DNA of 64,000 nt from Diaminobutyricibacter sp. McL0608 (GTDB taxonomy: Bacteria > Actinomycetota > Actinomycetes > Actinomycetales > Microbacteriaceae), in contig NZ_CP154826.1 of NCBI RefSeq assembly GCF_039613825.1, forward strand, positions 744,001-808,000, written 5' to 3'. The notes below the pieces were generated by a model. The model was given only the letters and a program-made list of their open reading frames with translations. It searched no databases and was not told the DNA's origin. The translations under genes were made by a program, and so were the position numbers. Each line of letters begins with the position of its first letter. Within the stretch, counting starts at the first letter, position 1. Shown here in pieces: positions 16,572 to 24,670 of this stretch.

Positions 16572-18368
16572 TCAGTTGTCTCGTTCGCGGGTGCCGCGGA
16601 CGTATGCCTTCACCGTCGCGAAGCGTTCGCTCTGCGACTCCGCCGTGCGGCGGATGATGTACGGCCCGACTGCGGCCGGCACGATGAAGGTCTCTGCGTA
16701 GTGGATGCGATAGGGGGCGAAAGCCCCCGTCGGGCTCGCGATCTCCACTTCGTCGCCCTCCACGAGGTTGAGCACGTTGACCGTGCCCTCGGTGTCGTGG
16801 TGGACGTCGTCTGTGAACCAGTGGCGCCGGACCTCGATGAACTCGAGTTCGTGCAGGCCGGTGCGCTCCTCGCGCACGCCCTCGCGCTCGGCGACGACCT
16901 CGACCTGGCCGAGCAGGTTGCTCTCGACCCAGGCGGTGTCCCGGTCCCACTGGATGTTCCTGGCGCCGTGGTCGACGTGGATCGGGCGCGGGATGCCGTC
17001 GATCCCCACTCGCCCCCAGTCCCACAGCTTGAAGGTGAAGATGAACGGCGTCGCCGAGATCTCGAGCACCATCGAGTTGGCGCCGGAGGCGTGCACGGTG
17101 CCGGCCGGGATGGCGAAGTGGTCGTGTTTGCGGGCCGGGATGCGGTTGACGTACTTCTCCGCATCGAACGGATGCTCCCCATCCGTCGCCGCCTGGAGGT
17201 CCGCGATCATCGCGGCCGGGTCGATGCCCATCTTCAGGCCGAGGTAGACGACCGCATCCTCGTCCGCGTCGAGCAGGTAATAGGACTCGTCCTGCGTGTA
17301 ATGCATGCCGAACGTGTTCTGGATGTAGTCGGTCAGCGGATGCACCTGGAGCGACAGATTGCCGCCGCCCATCGTGTCGAGGAAGTCGAACCGGATGGGG
17401 AACTCGGCCCCGAAGCGCGCGAACGTCTTCTCGCCGAGCAGCTCGCGTGGCCGGCTGAGCACGAGGTCCATCGCGGGGATCTCCACGACACGGCCGTCGG
17501 CCTCGAGCAGCAGCGAGTTCTCCTCCGGCACGCAGTCGAAGCACCAGGCGTAGTTCTTGGCCGTGCGGTCGAGGTCGAGGCGGTCCTTCATCCACTGGCC
17601 ACCCCAGACCCCCGGGTCGAAGAACGGCACGACGCGCAGCGGCGCCGCCGACGCATTCGCCAGGGCGGTGCGGAACGCCTCGCCCGTGATGAGCCCGGCG
17701 TCGCGGATGCTCGTGTTCGTGTCGAGCAGGAAGTCGATCCGGTCGAAGAGGTCGCGCTTGTGACGGTCGGCGACGCGCCATTCGACGAAGAAGCCGCGCT
17801 TGTATTTGCGGAGATTGTCGTCGTCCGCGTTGTCGGTGCGCCAGTTCGTCGCCCCACGCCGCTGGCGCAGCTGGATCTCCCAGCGGGCCAGGTCGGCGAG
17901 CACCAGCACGTCCGGCGTCACCGGCGTCAGGGCCGCTCCCCAGCCGATGAGGATGACCGGGCGAGCGGTGTCGGCGACGGCCGCAGCGAGGGAGGCGAGC
18001 TTCCCGGCGTCATAGAACTCGTCGAGCGTGAAGTGGCCCATGACGCCGAACACGCGGTCGTCGGTCAGGTTGCGGCCGATGAGTGCGTCGATCTCCTCGA
18101 TCGGCCTGGCGGCGGCCTCCTCCACGTCGATCACGGCGTAGTCGGGCAGGCTCGAACCCAGTTCGGCGATCAGGGCCGGAAGGTCGACTCCGGGATACGT
18201 GTCGATCGCGATGACCGGGCGGCGGTCTGCGGCAGCGGCGCGGGCGGCCGCGTCGAGCTGGCTCCAGGCCTCGGCGCCGGACCGGATGACACTGCCCGGC
18301 GGCAGCGCGACCGACGGCTGTTTGTCGTAGGTCGTGTGCGAGTGCGTGTGGTGATCGGCGAGCGTCAC
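16572..18368 (-). CDS. Class I mannose-6-phosphate isomerase fused to an N-terminal kinase-like domain
   Basis: A 598-residue protein. The C-terminal half (about 245-598) is a cupin-type phosphomannose isomerase: LSLQVHP (residues 338-344) supplies Q and H metal ligands, DES (360-362) a glutamate, and TVHASG (424-429) the last histidine. It interconverts mannose-6-phosphate and fructose-6-phosphate. Residues 1-240 resemble a nucleoside-kinase-like fold (TARPVILIGWGAAL, FFVEWRVADRHKRDLFDRIDF) but have IAIDTYPGVD where a P-loop GxGKS/T would be, so ATP use is doubtful. The GTG start at 18368 follows AAAGGA and overlaps the ROK kinase stop. It is part of the LacI-controlled sugar regulon. Confidence 0.82.
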   Translation of the reverse strand: MTLADHHTHSHTTYDKQPSVALPPGSVIRSGAEAWSQLDAAARAAAADRRPVIAIDTYPGVDLPALIAELGSSLPDYAVIDVEEAAARPIEEIDALIGRNLTDDRVFGVMGHFTLDEFYDAGKLASLAAAVADTARPVILIGWGAALTPVTPDVLVLADLARWEIQLRQRRGATNWRTDNADDDNLRKYKRGFFVEWRVADRHKRDLFDRIDFLLDTNTSIRDAGLITGEAFRTALANASAAPLRVVPFFDPGVWGGQWMKDRLDLDRTAKNYAWCFDCVPEENSLLLEADGRVVEIPAMDLVLSRPRELLGEKTFARFGAEFPIRFDFLDTMGGGNLSLQVHPLTDYIQNTFGMHYTQDESYYLLDADEDAVVYLGLKMGIDPAAMIADLQAATDGEHPFDAEKYVNRIPARKHDHFAIPAGTVHASGANSMVLEISATPFIFTFKLWDWGRVGIDGIPRPIHVDHGARNIQWDRDTAWVESNLLGQVEVVAEREGVREERTGLHELEFIEVRRHWFTDDVHHDTEGTVNVLNLVEGDEVEIASPTGAFAPYRIHYAETFIVPAAVGPYIIRRTAESQSERFATVKAYVRGTRERDN

Positions 18369-19324
18369 GAAGCGTCCTTTCGGTGGGTGGCGGCGCGTTC
18401 GCCGGCGTGCCCTGCGAGTGCCGAGAGGCCGAGCAGGACCGAGAATTCGGGGGCGGAGGGAGTTGCGAAGGCGGGGCGGTGCGATGACGACCAGAGGTGC
18501 GCATCCACGTACTCCTCCAGCGACGGGAGGATGACGTCGGCGGAGCGCATGACGCCGCCGGAGACGACGACGATGTCGGGGTCGTAGGCGTGGCAGAGGG
18601 TGACGATCGCGGCGCCCCAGGCGCGCAGGTACCGGTCGAAGAGGGGACGCACCTCGGGTGTGTCGCGGGTCTCGACCAGATCCCGGAGGCCGATGGGGCC
18701 CCGTGCGGCGCGTTCGCCGAGGGGGGATGCGGCCAGGTGCGGATCGGAGGCGACGTCGCGCTGGAGGGCCCAGGTGCTCGCAACCGCCTCCGCGCATCCC
18801 ACATTGCCGCAGTTGCAGAGCGGGCCGTCGAGGTCGACCGTCACGTGTCCGCCGAGGATCCCGGCGTGGTCGTGGACGCCGCGCAGGAGTTGTCCGTCGA
18901 TGAGCGCGGCGGTGCCGATGCCCGTGCCGAGCGTGACGAGCACGGCGTCGCGTGCTCCTGCGGCCACGCCGTAGGTGGCTTCGCCGACCAGGGCCGCGCG
19001 CGCGTCGTTCTCGACGACCGCCGGCACTCCGAAGGCCTGCAGAGCCCACTCGCGCAGGTCGCGGCCGTGGGCGTAGTCGTACTTGTCGTGTGCGGCGACG
19101 AGGGTGCCGCCCTCGCGGTCGACGACGCCGGGGAGCGCGATACCGACGGCGCTGAAGTCGCTGCGGCCGGCGGAAAGGGTCAGCTCGTCGAGCGCCTCGC
19201 GCACCCGGTCGAGGTCGGCATCGGTGCCCGCGTTCGGGCGCGTGGTCGTCGCGAGGATGCGCGGCCCGTCGAGGATGCCGAGCTTGATCTCGGTCCCGCC
19301 GAAATCGATGCACAGTGTCGGCAT
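18365..19324 (-). CDS. ROK-family sugar kinase
   Basis: A 319-residue kinase without DNA-binding domain: phosphate-binding IDFGGTEIKLGI at the N-terminus, ALPGVVD, catalytic region ENDARAAL, GTGIGTAAL, and the ROK zinc motif CNCGNVGCAEA. ATG at 19324 is preceded by GAAAGGAGAAATC; the longer reading would contain the operator at 19370. It probably phosphorylates mannose or a related hexose at C6, feeding the isomerase translated next (GTGA overlap). Glucokinase is the main alternative. Confidence 0.9.
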   Translation of the reverse strand: MPTLCIDFGGTEIKLGILDGPRILATTTRPNAGTDADLDRVREALDELTLSAGRSDFSAVGIALPGVVDREGGTLVAAHDKYDYAHGRDLREWALQAFGVPAVVENDARAALVGEATYGVAAGARDAVLVTLGTGIGTAALIDGQLLRGVHDHAGILGGHVTVDLDGPLCNCGNVGCAEAVASTWALQRDVASDPHLAASPLGERAARGPIGLRDLVETRDTPEVRPLFDRYLRAWGAAIVTLCHAYDPDIVVVSGGVMRSADVILPSLEEYVDAHLWSSSHRPAFATPSAPEFSVLLGLSALAGHAGERAATHRKDAS

Positions 19325-19367
19325 GATTTCTCCTTTCGAACGGCGGACGAGATGCTCGGTGTGGTGC

Positions 19368-19383
19368 TTGGTATCGTTACCAT
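19368..19383 (-). promoter_or_regulatory. Operator 2 of the GGTAWCGWTACC regulon
   Basis: TTGGTATCGTTACCAT, containing the exact dodecamer GGTATCGTTACC (19370-19381), lies 44 nt upstream of the ROK kinase start and between it and the LacI gene. Confidence 0.8.
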
Positions 19384-19424
19384 AGCGCACCATCGAGCAC
19401 TAATCCAATCGGACTTCGCGCGAG

Positions 19425-20468
19425 TCAGGCGCGGACGACCCGCACATGGGTGGGCATCTCGATCTCGCGGGCGGGACCGAGCTCCTTGTCGCCGACCAGT
19501 CGTGAGAAGAGCAGGCGGGCCGTCTCCCGACCGAGCTCGCGGGCATCGTGGTCCACCACCGTCACGGGGACCGGCATCATCTCCGCCAGCTCGAAGTCGT
19601 CGAAGCTGACGATCGCCGGTAGGGCGGCGGACTGCTTCTTAGAACGGGAATTGAGGCGTGCCCCGATCTCCTTGAGCGCGCCGATCGTGTTGCGGTTGTT
19701 CGCGCTGAACACGGCGGTCGGAGGGTCGGCGAGGTCGAGGAGCTCACGCATCGCGATCGAGGCCGTCTCGACATCCTGCTGGCCCCGGCGGACGAGCTCG
19801 GGGTCCACCTCGACACCGGCCTCCTCGAGCGCGCGGACGTAGCCGTCGTACCGGCGTTGCCCGGTGAAGACGCTGGTCACGTTTCCGAGGTAGGCGATCC
19901 TGCGATGACCGGCATCCAGCAGGGTCTTCGTGCCGCGATACGCGCCGCCGACGTCGTCGAGCACCACCGCATCCGCCGAGACGCCGTTCACGCTCCGGGA
20001 AGCGAGCACGAGGGGAGTGCCGCGGAGGCTCGCCGGCTGCAGGTGTGCGGCGTAGTCGCCCGATGGGACGACGATGAGTCCTTCGACCTGGCGACCGATG
20101 AAGTCGGCGATCAGCTGTCGTTCGCGGCCCGTGTCCTCACCCGTGTTGCCGAGGACGATCCGCCGGCCGTACTGGGCTGCGACCTCCTCGACGCCGAGGG
20201 CGAAGTTGCCGTAGTAGGGGTTGCCGAGGTTGGTGATCGCGACTCCGACCAGCCCGCTCGCCTGCCCGGGGCGGATGCTCCGGGCGTTCTCGTTGCGGTA
20301 GTAGCCGAGTTCGTTGACGGCCTCGAGCACGCGGTCCTGCACTTCGGGACGCACGTTCTTGCCGCCTGCGAGAGTGCGGGAGACGGTCATCGGGCTGACC
20401 CCGGCGAGCTTTGCGACCTCTTTGACCGTCGGCTGCCGCATCGGGCCGGCCTGAGCGGCTGAATCCAT
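19425..20468 (-). CDS. LacI-family transcriptional regulator of the mannoside-type regulon
   Basis: A 347-residue repressor: helix-turn-helix and hinge at about residues 13-68 (TVKEVAKLAGVSPMTVSRTL, then ENARSIRPGQ), followed by the periplasmic-binding-protein-like effector domain. ATG at 20468 follows GAGGAGCG. Three operators with the same dodecamer surround it (16491, 19370, 20585), in front of every other transcription unit of the cluster, so it is the obvious local regulator, with the imported sugar as inducer. The stop is 100 nt upstream of the ROK kinase, which has its own operator. Confidence 0.92.
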   Translation of the reverse strand: MDSAAQAGPMRQPTVKEVAKLAGVSPMTVSRTLAGGKNVRPEVQDRVLEAVNELGYYRNENARSIRPGQASGLVGVAITNLGNPYYGNFALGVEEVAAQYGRRIVLGNTGEDTGRERQLIADFIGRQVEGLIVVPSGDYAAHLQPASLRGTPLVLASRSVNGVSADAVVLDDVGGAYRGTKTLLDAGHRRIAYLGNVTSVFTGQRRYDGYVRALEEAGVEVDPELVRRGQQDVETASIAMRELLDLADPPTAVFSANNRNTIGALKEIGARLNSRSKKQSAALPAIVSFDDFELAEMMPVPVTVVDHDARELGRETARLLFSRLVGDKELGPAREIEMPTHVRVVRA

Positions 20469-20561
20469 GGTCGCTCCTCGGGCTGAGTTTCGTCGCTGGT
20501 GATCGACATCAACCTACTACCCGGCCCCTCGATCTGCGCGGATTGCTGTACTCGGGGCCGT

Positions 20562-20616
20562 GACGATGGTATCGTCGGCGTTTTGGTAACGATACCAGAA
20601 ATGATATGAATGGAGA
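20562..20616 (+). promoter_or_regulatory. Operator 3 of the GGTAWCGWTACC regulon, with a second palindrome
   Basis: GGTAACGATACC at 20585-20596 is the exact inverse of the other two operators. Eight nt before it, GACGATGGTATCGTC (20562-20576) is itself palindromic and includes GGTATCGT. The sites lie between the LacI gene and the secreted protein gene and could control both. GGAGA at 20612 is the ribosome site of the latter. Confidence 0.75.
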
Positions 20617-20620
20617 ATCC

Positions 20621-21811
20621 ATGAGGTTACAGAGTCGTACCCGCCTGGGTGGCGTGGTCGCCGCCGCGCTCGGGGTCGCTCTCGTCGGCGCGGCGGTGCC
20701 CTCCGCTGCCCTCGCCGGCGACTGCGCTGTCAGCCACGCGCCGACCGCCGTCACGGCGAGCGCAGCTCCGGCCGAGACGATCACCACCACGGCATCGGTC
20801 GACGCTCCGCTGACCCAGCTCTTCGGTCACTACGGTGACACGGCCGGGCGCTGGACCGGAGCGGATTCTGCCTACAGCGTCGCCCTCCCCGGCGGCAAGA
20901 CGGCCTGGCTCTACTCGGACACCTTCCTCGGTGCCGTGAACGCCGACCACTCGCGGCCCCAGGACGCGCCGTTCATCCACAATTCGATCATCGTCGCCGA
21001 CCACGGCAAGCTCTCGACCTACACCGGTGGCACGGCCGCTGCGCCTGCATCCCTCGTGGCCGTCCCCGGCGGCGACGAGAACCAGAAGTGGTTCTGGTTC
21101 GGCGACGGCACAGTCGAAGGATCGCACCTGCGCGTGACCCTCCTCGAATTCGCCAAGACCGGTACCGGGCAGTGGGACTTCGCATTCGACCACACGGCCG
21201 TCGCATCCTTCTCGCTGCCGAGCATGCGTCTCGAGGGCATCACGGACCGGCCCGCCGGCACGGTGGAATGGGGATCCGCGATCTACGAGGATCACGGCTA
21301 CACCTACATCTACGGCGTGGAAGACCTGGGTGCGACGAAGTACCTCCACCTCGCGCGCGTGAAGGCCGGAAAGCTGACGACCGGCGCCTGGCAGTTCCTC
21401 GGCGATGCGGGCTGGAGCGGTGACGAAGCCGCGTCGAAGCGGATCATGGACGGGGTCGCGAACGAGTTCAGCGTGAGCCGGTTCGAGGGCAAGTACACGC
21501 TGGTGACGAGTGATGCCACCGAGCCACTGAGCACGAAGATCGTCATGTACCGCAGCGATTCGCTGGAGGGTCCATTCACGAACAAGACGGTGCTCTACAC
21601 CACGCCCGAGACCTCGGGCAATGTGTTCACCTACAACGCGAAAGCGCACCCCGAACTCGGCTCAGACGGCCGGCTGCTGATCACCTACAACGTGAACAGT
21701 TTCGACACGGCCGACGTCTACAAGAATGTGGACAACTACCGCCCGAGATACGTCGATGTGAAAGTGGACATCGCGCGATCGGGCTACCACTGCGCGCCGA
21801 GCGGTCACTGA
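20621..21811 (+). CDS. Secreted DUF4185/DUF5005-like beta-propeller protein
   Basis: A 396-residue protein with a Sec signal peptide (LGGVVAAALGVALVGAAVPSAALA, cleavage near residue 33) and no anchor. The mature part shows repeated blade-like segments: AWLYSDTFLGAV, FIHNSIIV, KWFWFGDGTV, YTYIYGVED, YTLVTSD and RLLITYNVNS. This is the pattern of five-bladed beta-propeller families near GH43/DUF4185, so an extracellular glycan-degrading or glycan-binding role is likely; no catalytic residues can be named with confidence. ATG at 20621 is chosen because GGAGA sits 4 nt upstream. The operator at 20585 ties it to the sugar regulon. Confidence 0.75.
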   Translation: MRLQSRTRLGGVVAAALGVALVGAAVPSAALAGDCAVSHAPTAVTASAAPAETITTTASVDAPLTQLFGHYGDTAGRWTGADSAYSVALPGGKTAWLYSDTFLGAVNADHSRPQDAPFIHNSIIVADHGKLSTYTGGTAAAPASLVAVPGGDENQKWFWFGDGTVEGSHLRVTLLEFAKTGTGQWDFAFDHTAVASFSLPSMRLEGITDRPAGTVEWGSAIYEDHGYTYIYGVEDLGATKYLHLARVKAGKLTTGAWQFLGDAGWSGDEAASKRIMDGVANEFSVSRFEGKYTLVTSDATEPLSTKIVMYRSDSLEGPFTNKTVLYTTPETSGNVFTYNAKAHPELGSDGRLLITYNVNSFDTADVYKNVDNYRPRYVDVKVDIARSGYHCAPSGH

Positions 21812-21840
21812 AGCGCTGAGTCGCTGACCTGACGATGTTC

Positions 21841-21880
21841 ACGGGGCGCGCGGATTTGCATCCGAGTCCGCGCGTCCCGT
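21841..21880 (+). terminator. Hairpin after the secreted propeller gene
   Basis: ACGGG plus CGCGCGGA (21841-21854) pairs with TCCGCGCG and CCCGT (21867-21880), interrupted by one G/T position. It separates the carbohydrate cluster from the ribosomal operon. Confidence 0.7.
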
Positions 21881-22124
21881 AACCTGTACGAAGCCAAAGA
21901 CCGCCGGTTATCGGCGTGCGAGCAATCGCACCCGATCGAAGGCTCACCCAGGTGAGGGCCCGCGCAGGTGTATGAAGATGATTTCGCTACCGTGTTTCGA
22001 CACAGGCAGTGTTTCCAGCTCCGTGCCTCTGCGCCGGAGCTTTTTTCTTTGTGAGCACGAGCATCCGGTGTTCGAGGCGCACACCGCCTCCGCGGTGTGC
22101 GACGTAAACATTTAGGAGTAGGCC
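21880..22124 (+). ncRNA. Ribosomal protein L10 leader RNA
   Basis: The 313 bp between 21811 and rplJ contain no gene. A weak promoter (TTGCAT 21856, TAACCT 21880) could start the leader near 21892. The structured stretch from there (CGATCGAAGGCTCACCCAGGT, GTATGAAGATG) followed by an attenuator hairpin is the arrangement of the known L10 leader. In that leader, L10(L12)4 binds the RNA and represses its own operon. The boundaries are estimates. Confidence 0.7.
22017..22050 (+). terminator. Intrinsic attenuator in the rplJ leader
   Basis: AGCTCCG (22017-22023) pairs with CGGAGCT (22035-22041), followed directly by TTTTTTCTTT. It is the one clear U-tract terminator in the window, 75 nt before rplJ, and probably responds to L10 binding. 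Confidence 0.85.
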
Positions 22125-22640
22125 ATGGCGAACAAGGAAGCCGCGGTTGCCGAGCTCACGGAACTTTTCGAGAGCTCGACCGCCGTTCTGCTGACCGAGT
22201 ACCGCGGGCTCACCGTTGCTCAGCTCAAGACGCTGCGCACATCCATCAGTGAGCACGCAACGTACGCCGTGGTGAAGAACACGCTGACCAAGATCGCGGC
22301 CAACAACGCAGGCATCTCGTCGTTCGACGAGGAGCTCGTTGGTCCGTCCGCTATCGCTTTCGTGACCGGTGACCCCGTCGCCGTCGCGAAATCCCTGCGC
22401 GACTTCGCCAAGGCAAACCCTCTCCTCGTGGTCAAGGGCGGTTACTTCGACGGTAACCCGCTGACCGCAGAAGAGGTAGGCAAGCTCGCCGACCTCGAGT
22501 CCCGTGAGGTACTGCTGGCCAAGCTGGCCGGCGCCTTCAAGGCCTCGCTGTTCGGAGCCGCATATCTGTTCAACGCACCGCTGTCGAAGGCCGTTCGCAC
22601 GGTCGACGCGCTGCGTGAGAAGCAGGAGTCCGCGAGCTAG
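22125..22640 (+). CDS. rplJ: 50S ribosomal protein L10
   Basis: A 171-residue L10: [15 protein letters not shown], then [17 protein letters not shown] and [13 protein letters not shown], the canonical rRNA-binding N-terminal domain, ending in the helix that carries L7/L12 dimers. Length matches the family. The start is set by TAGGAGTAGGCC. It is followed by rplL and preceded by the L10 leader. Codon use differs from the flanking catabolic genes, and the GGATGC hexamer common elsewhere is absent. Confidence 0.98.
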   Translation: MANKEAAVAELTELFESSTAVLLTEYRGLTVAQLKTLRTSISEHATYAVVKNTLTKIAANNAGISSFDEELVGPSAIAFVTGDPVAVAKSLRDFAKANPLLVVKGGYFDGNPLTAEEVGKLADLESREVLLAKLAGAFKASLFGAAYLFNAPLSKAVRTVDALREKQESAS

Positions 22641-22702
22641 TCATCCGTTTCTACGGATGCGTGCAACCGCGGTGAGTAACTAAGAAAACTAAGGAGAAAA
22701 TC

Positions 22703-23089
22703 ATGGCAAAGCTGTCGACTGACGAACTGCTCGACGCGTTCAAGGAGCTCACGCTCATTGAGCTGAGCGAGTTCGTGAAGAAGTTTGAAGAGACCTTCGA
22801 GGTCACCGCCGCTGCTCCGGTTGCTGTCGCAGCCGCCGGCGCCGGCGCCGCAGCCCCCGTTGAAGAGGTCGAGGAGAAGGATTCCTTCGACGTCGTCCTC
22901 GAGGCTGCAGGTGAGAAGAAGATCCAGGTCATCAAGGAGGTGCGCGCACTCACCAGCCTCGGCCTGGGTGAGGCGAAGGCACTCGTTGACGGCGCTCCGA
23001 GCAACGTGCTCGAGGGCGTCAACAAGGAGACCGCAGAGAAGGCAAAGGCTCAGCTCGAAGAAGCTGGCGCCACCGTCAACCTCAAGTAG
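22703..23089 (+). CDS. rplL: 50S ribosomal protein L7/L12
   Basis: A 128-residue L7/L12: N-terminal dimerisation helices ([21 protein letters not shown]), an Ala-rich hinge, and the C-terminal globular domain [20 protein letters not shown] that recruits translation factors. AAGGAGAAAATC precedes the ATG. It lies 62 nt after rplJ. In most bacteria rpoB follows; here no rpoB is found in the next 40 kb, and a wall protein gene on the other strand follows instead. Confidence 0.98.
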   Translation: MAKLSTDELLDAFKELTLIELSEFVKKFEETFEVTAAAPVAVAAAGAGAAAPVEEVEEKDSFDVVLEAAGEKKIQVIKEVRALTSLGLGEAKALVDGAPSNVLEGVNKETAEKAKAQLEEAGATVNLK

Positions 23090-23614
23090 TCTGCGCCCCG
23101 GCATCGGGGCACTTTCCACTGGCTGACCGGCGCTCGTCTCGAGCCGCCAGACGCTTGCAACGCGGATTCTCCTCACCGAGCATCCCGCGTTTCGAGGGCG
23201 TCGCCCCCGCAACGGGGCGGCGCCTTCGTGCGTTTAACGAGCATCCGCCCGTTCGACGCGCGAGGTCGCGGATGCCCGGCACCCACGCACGCGTCTTCAG
23301 CGTGCGTTCGCCCAGCAATCGCTACCGGAAAGTACCACGATGAATACCACGAGTAGGTGGCGATCTTTCGCCACGCATGTGCGGCAGGTCTTCCATGCCG
23401 CGTTGTCCCGGGGTTCGGGTGTCGCGCACGCCGCGCACCCGCCGGATCTGTACCGCAGTACGCCCCAGCATGGGCCGATCCTGCGGTAGACCCGAACCCT
23501 TCGGTTCGCCAGCGATGGCGCTGCCGAACGCACTCGTGCCCCCGACCGCTGTTGCGGGAGGGGGCACGAGTCGTGGGGGCCGCGTTCCACGATCTATCGC
23601 GGCCGCCGATCCGG
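23090..23614. other. 525-bp gene-free region downstream of rplL, rich in hairpins
   Basis: No convincing gene is seen. The stretch holds several hairpins: GCCCCG/CGGGGC (23094-23109), a GGCG-GCCCC stem (23197-23224), CGCACGC/GCGTGCG (23286-23306), GTGGCG/CGCCAC (23356-23373), GCGGCA/TGCCGC (about 23382-23401) and the strong terminator at 23532. The first two probably end the rplJL transcript. Whether the 23340-23480 part encodes a small RNA is open. Confidence 0.5.
23532..23571. terminator. Terminator hairpin after the LAxTG protein gene
   Basis: Perfect 12-bp arms: ACTCGTGCCCCC at 23532-23543 and GGGGGCACGAGT at 23560-23571. It lies 44 nt past the stop of the minus-strand wall protein gene. 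Confidence 0.75.
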
Positions 23615-24649
23615 TCAGGCCCGGCGGTGCCTGAGCTGATACGCGAGACTGCCGAGGAGTGCGATCAGGCCTGCGACGACCAGTCCGACGCTCACCACCT
23701 GGAGGCCTCCGTCCGCCTGGCCAGTGTTCGCCAGCGCCTTCGCCTGGAACTGCGCGGCATCGGTCACGGCGCGCTCATCGCGGGCGACGGCCGCATTCGC
23801 GACCATGTTGCTGGTGTGGTCCGAAGCCGGCACATCGATGGGAGTGTCGACGCCCGACGAAGCGGCGCTGGCGTTCGCCGTGGCCTCGGCGGCCGCGCTG
23901 ACACCGGCACCCGCCGAGCCTTCGATCGCTGCATTGGCAATCGCGTTTTCCGAACCTTCCGCGGACGCCGACCCGCTCGAAGAGGCCGTTGCATTCGCGG
24001 CCGCTTCTGCGCCGGCGTTGCTGGACGAGTTCATCGTCGCCGCTGCCTCAGCGCCGCCCCAATCGAAGCCGGGCACGTAGACACCCGGAGTGACGAACTT
24101 CAACATCGGGGTCCCGGTGAAACTGCCGTCGGAGCAGCTGTACATGACGCCAACCGCGTAGTGAGTGCCGGGCTTGATGTTTTCGCCGATCGCCTCGGTG
24201 AACGGGAAATCGCCTACGGTCCGCACGTATTGGCCGAGTCCATCCAGGTAGTAGTCGACGTACTCCGGGTGGTTGTCGGGGAGCGTCCACCGGAGCTTGA
24301 ACCCTGTTTCGGTCAGATCGTAGACCTCGAAATTTTCGAGGAGCGCGGCGCATTCCTTCTCTGTGGGCTCTGCGCCCTCAGTGGCCGCCGAGTCCTGAGC
24401 GCCGACGGGACTCTCGTTCGCGGTGCTCGCGCCGTCGTCGACAGCGGCGGCGGCTGCGGCGGCATCGGAACCATTGCCGGCGGTCGACGCTGCCGCATTT
24501 CCGCTCGCAGATGCGTCGACAAGACCGTCGACCGACGTGGCGCTGTTCGGGGCGGCCTGTGCGGACAGCGCGCCGGCGCTCGTCACGCCACCGATGCTGA
24601 GCGCGATCAGGCCTGCGGTGAGCAGGACACGGCTGTAGGGTCTGGACAT
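23615..24649 (-). CDS. LAxTG sortase-anchored Ala/Ser-rich surface protein
   Basis: A 344-residue surface protein. Signal peptide about 1-32 (LLTAGLIALSIGGVTSAGALSAQA). An Ala/Ser-rich linker spans 33-95, a compact domain 100-195 with two cysteines and a fibronectin-III-like strand pattern (YDLTETGFKLRWTL, YVDYYLDGL), and a second low-complexity region 200-270 (EAAANATASSSGSASAEG). The C-terminus is a classical wall signal: LANTG (306-310), a hydrophobic helix (VVSVGLVVAGLIALLGSLAY) and the basic tail RHRRA. LAxTG is the motif used by class E sortases in actinobacteria; no sortase is in the window. The gene lies 21 nt downstream of a secreted subtilase, probably in one operon. Function is unknown; adhesion or a wall scaffold is a guess. 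Confidence 0.85.
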   Translation of the reverse strand: MSRPYSRVLLTAGLIALSIGGVTSAGALSAQAAPNSATSVDGLVDASASGNAAASTAGNGSDAAAAAAAVDDGASTANESPVGAQDSAATEGAEPTEKECAALLENFEVYDLTETGFKLRWTLPDNHPEYVDYYLDGLGQYVRTVGDFPFTEAIGENIKPGTHYAVGVMYSCSDGSFTGTPMLKFVTPGVYVPGFDWGGAEAAATMNSSSNAGAEAAANATASSSGSASAEGSENAIANAAIEGSAGAGVSAAAEATANASAASSGVDTPIDVPASDHTSNMVANAAVARDERAVTDAAQFQAKALANTGQADGGLQVVSVGLVVAGLIALLGSLAYQLRHRRA

Positions 24650-24670
24650 TCGAATTGCCTTTCGTTGTGG

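Noticed and set aside
23440-23515. A tRNA-like fold near the GTTCGG-type sequence at 23505
   Set aside because: No acceptor stem with matching ends, no anticodon arm of correct spacing and no TTCGA-type T-loop could be assembled.
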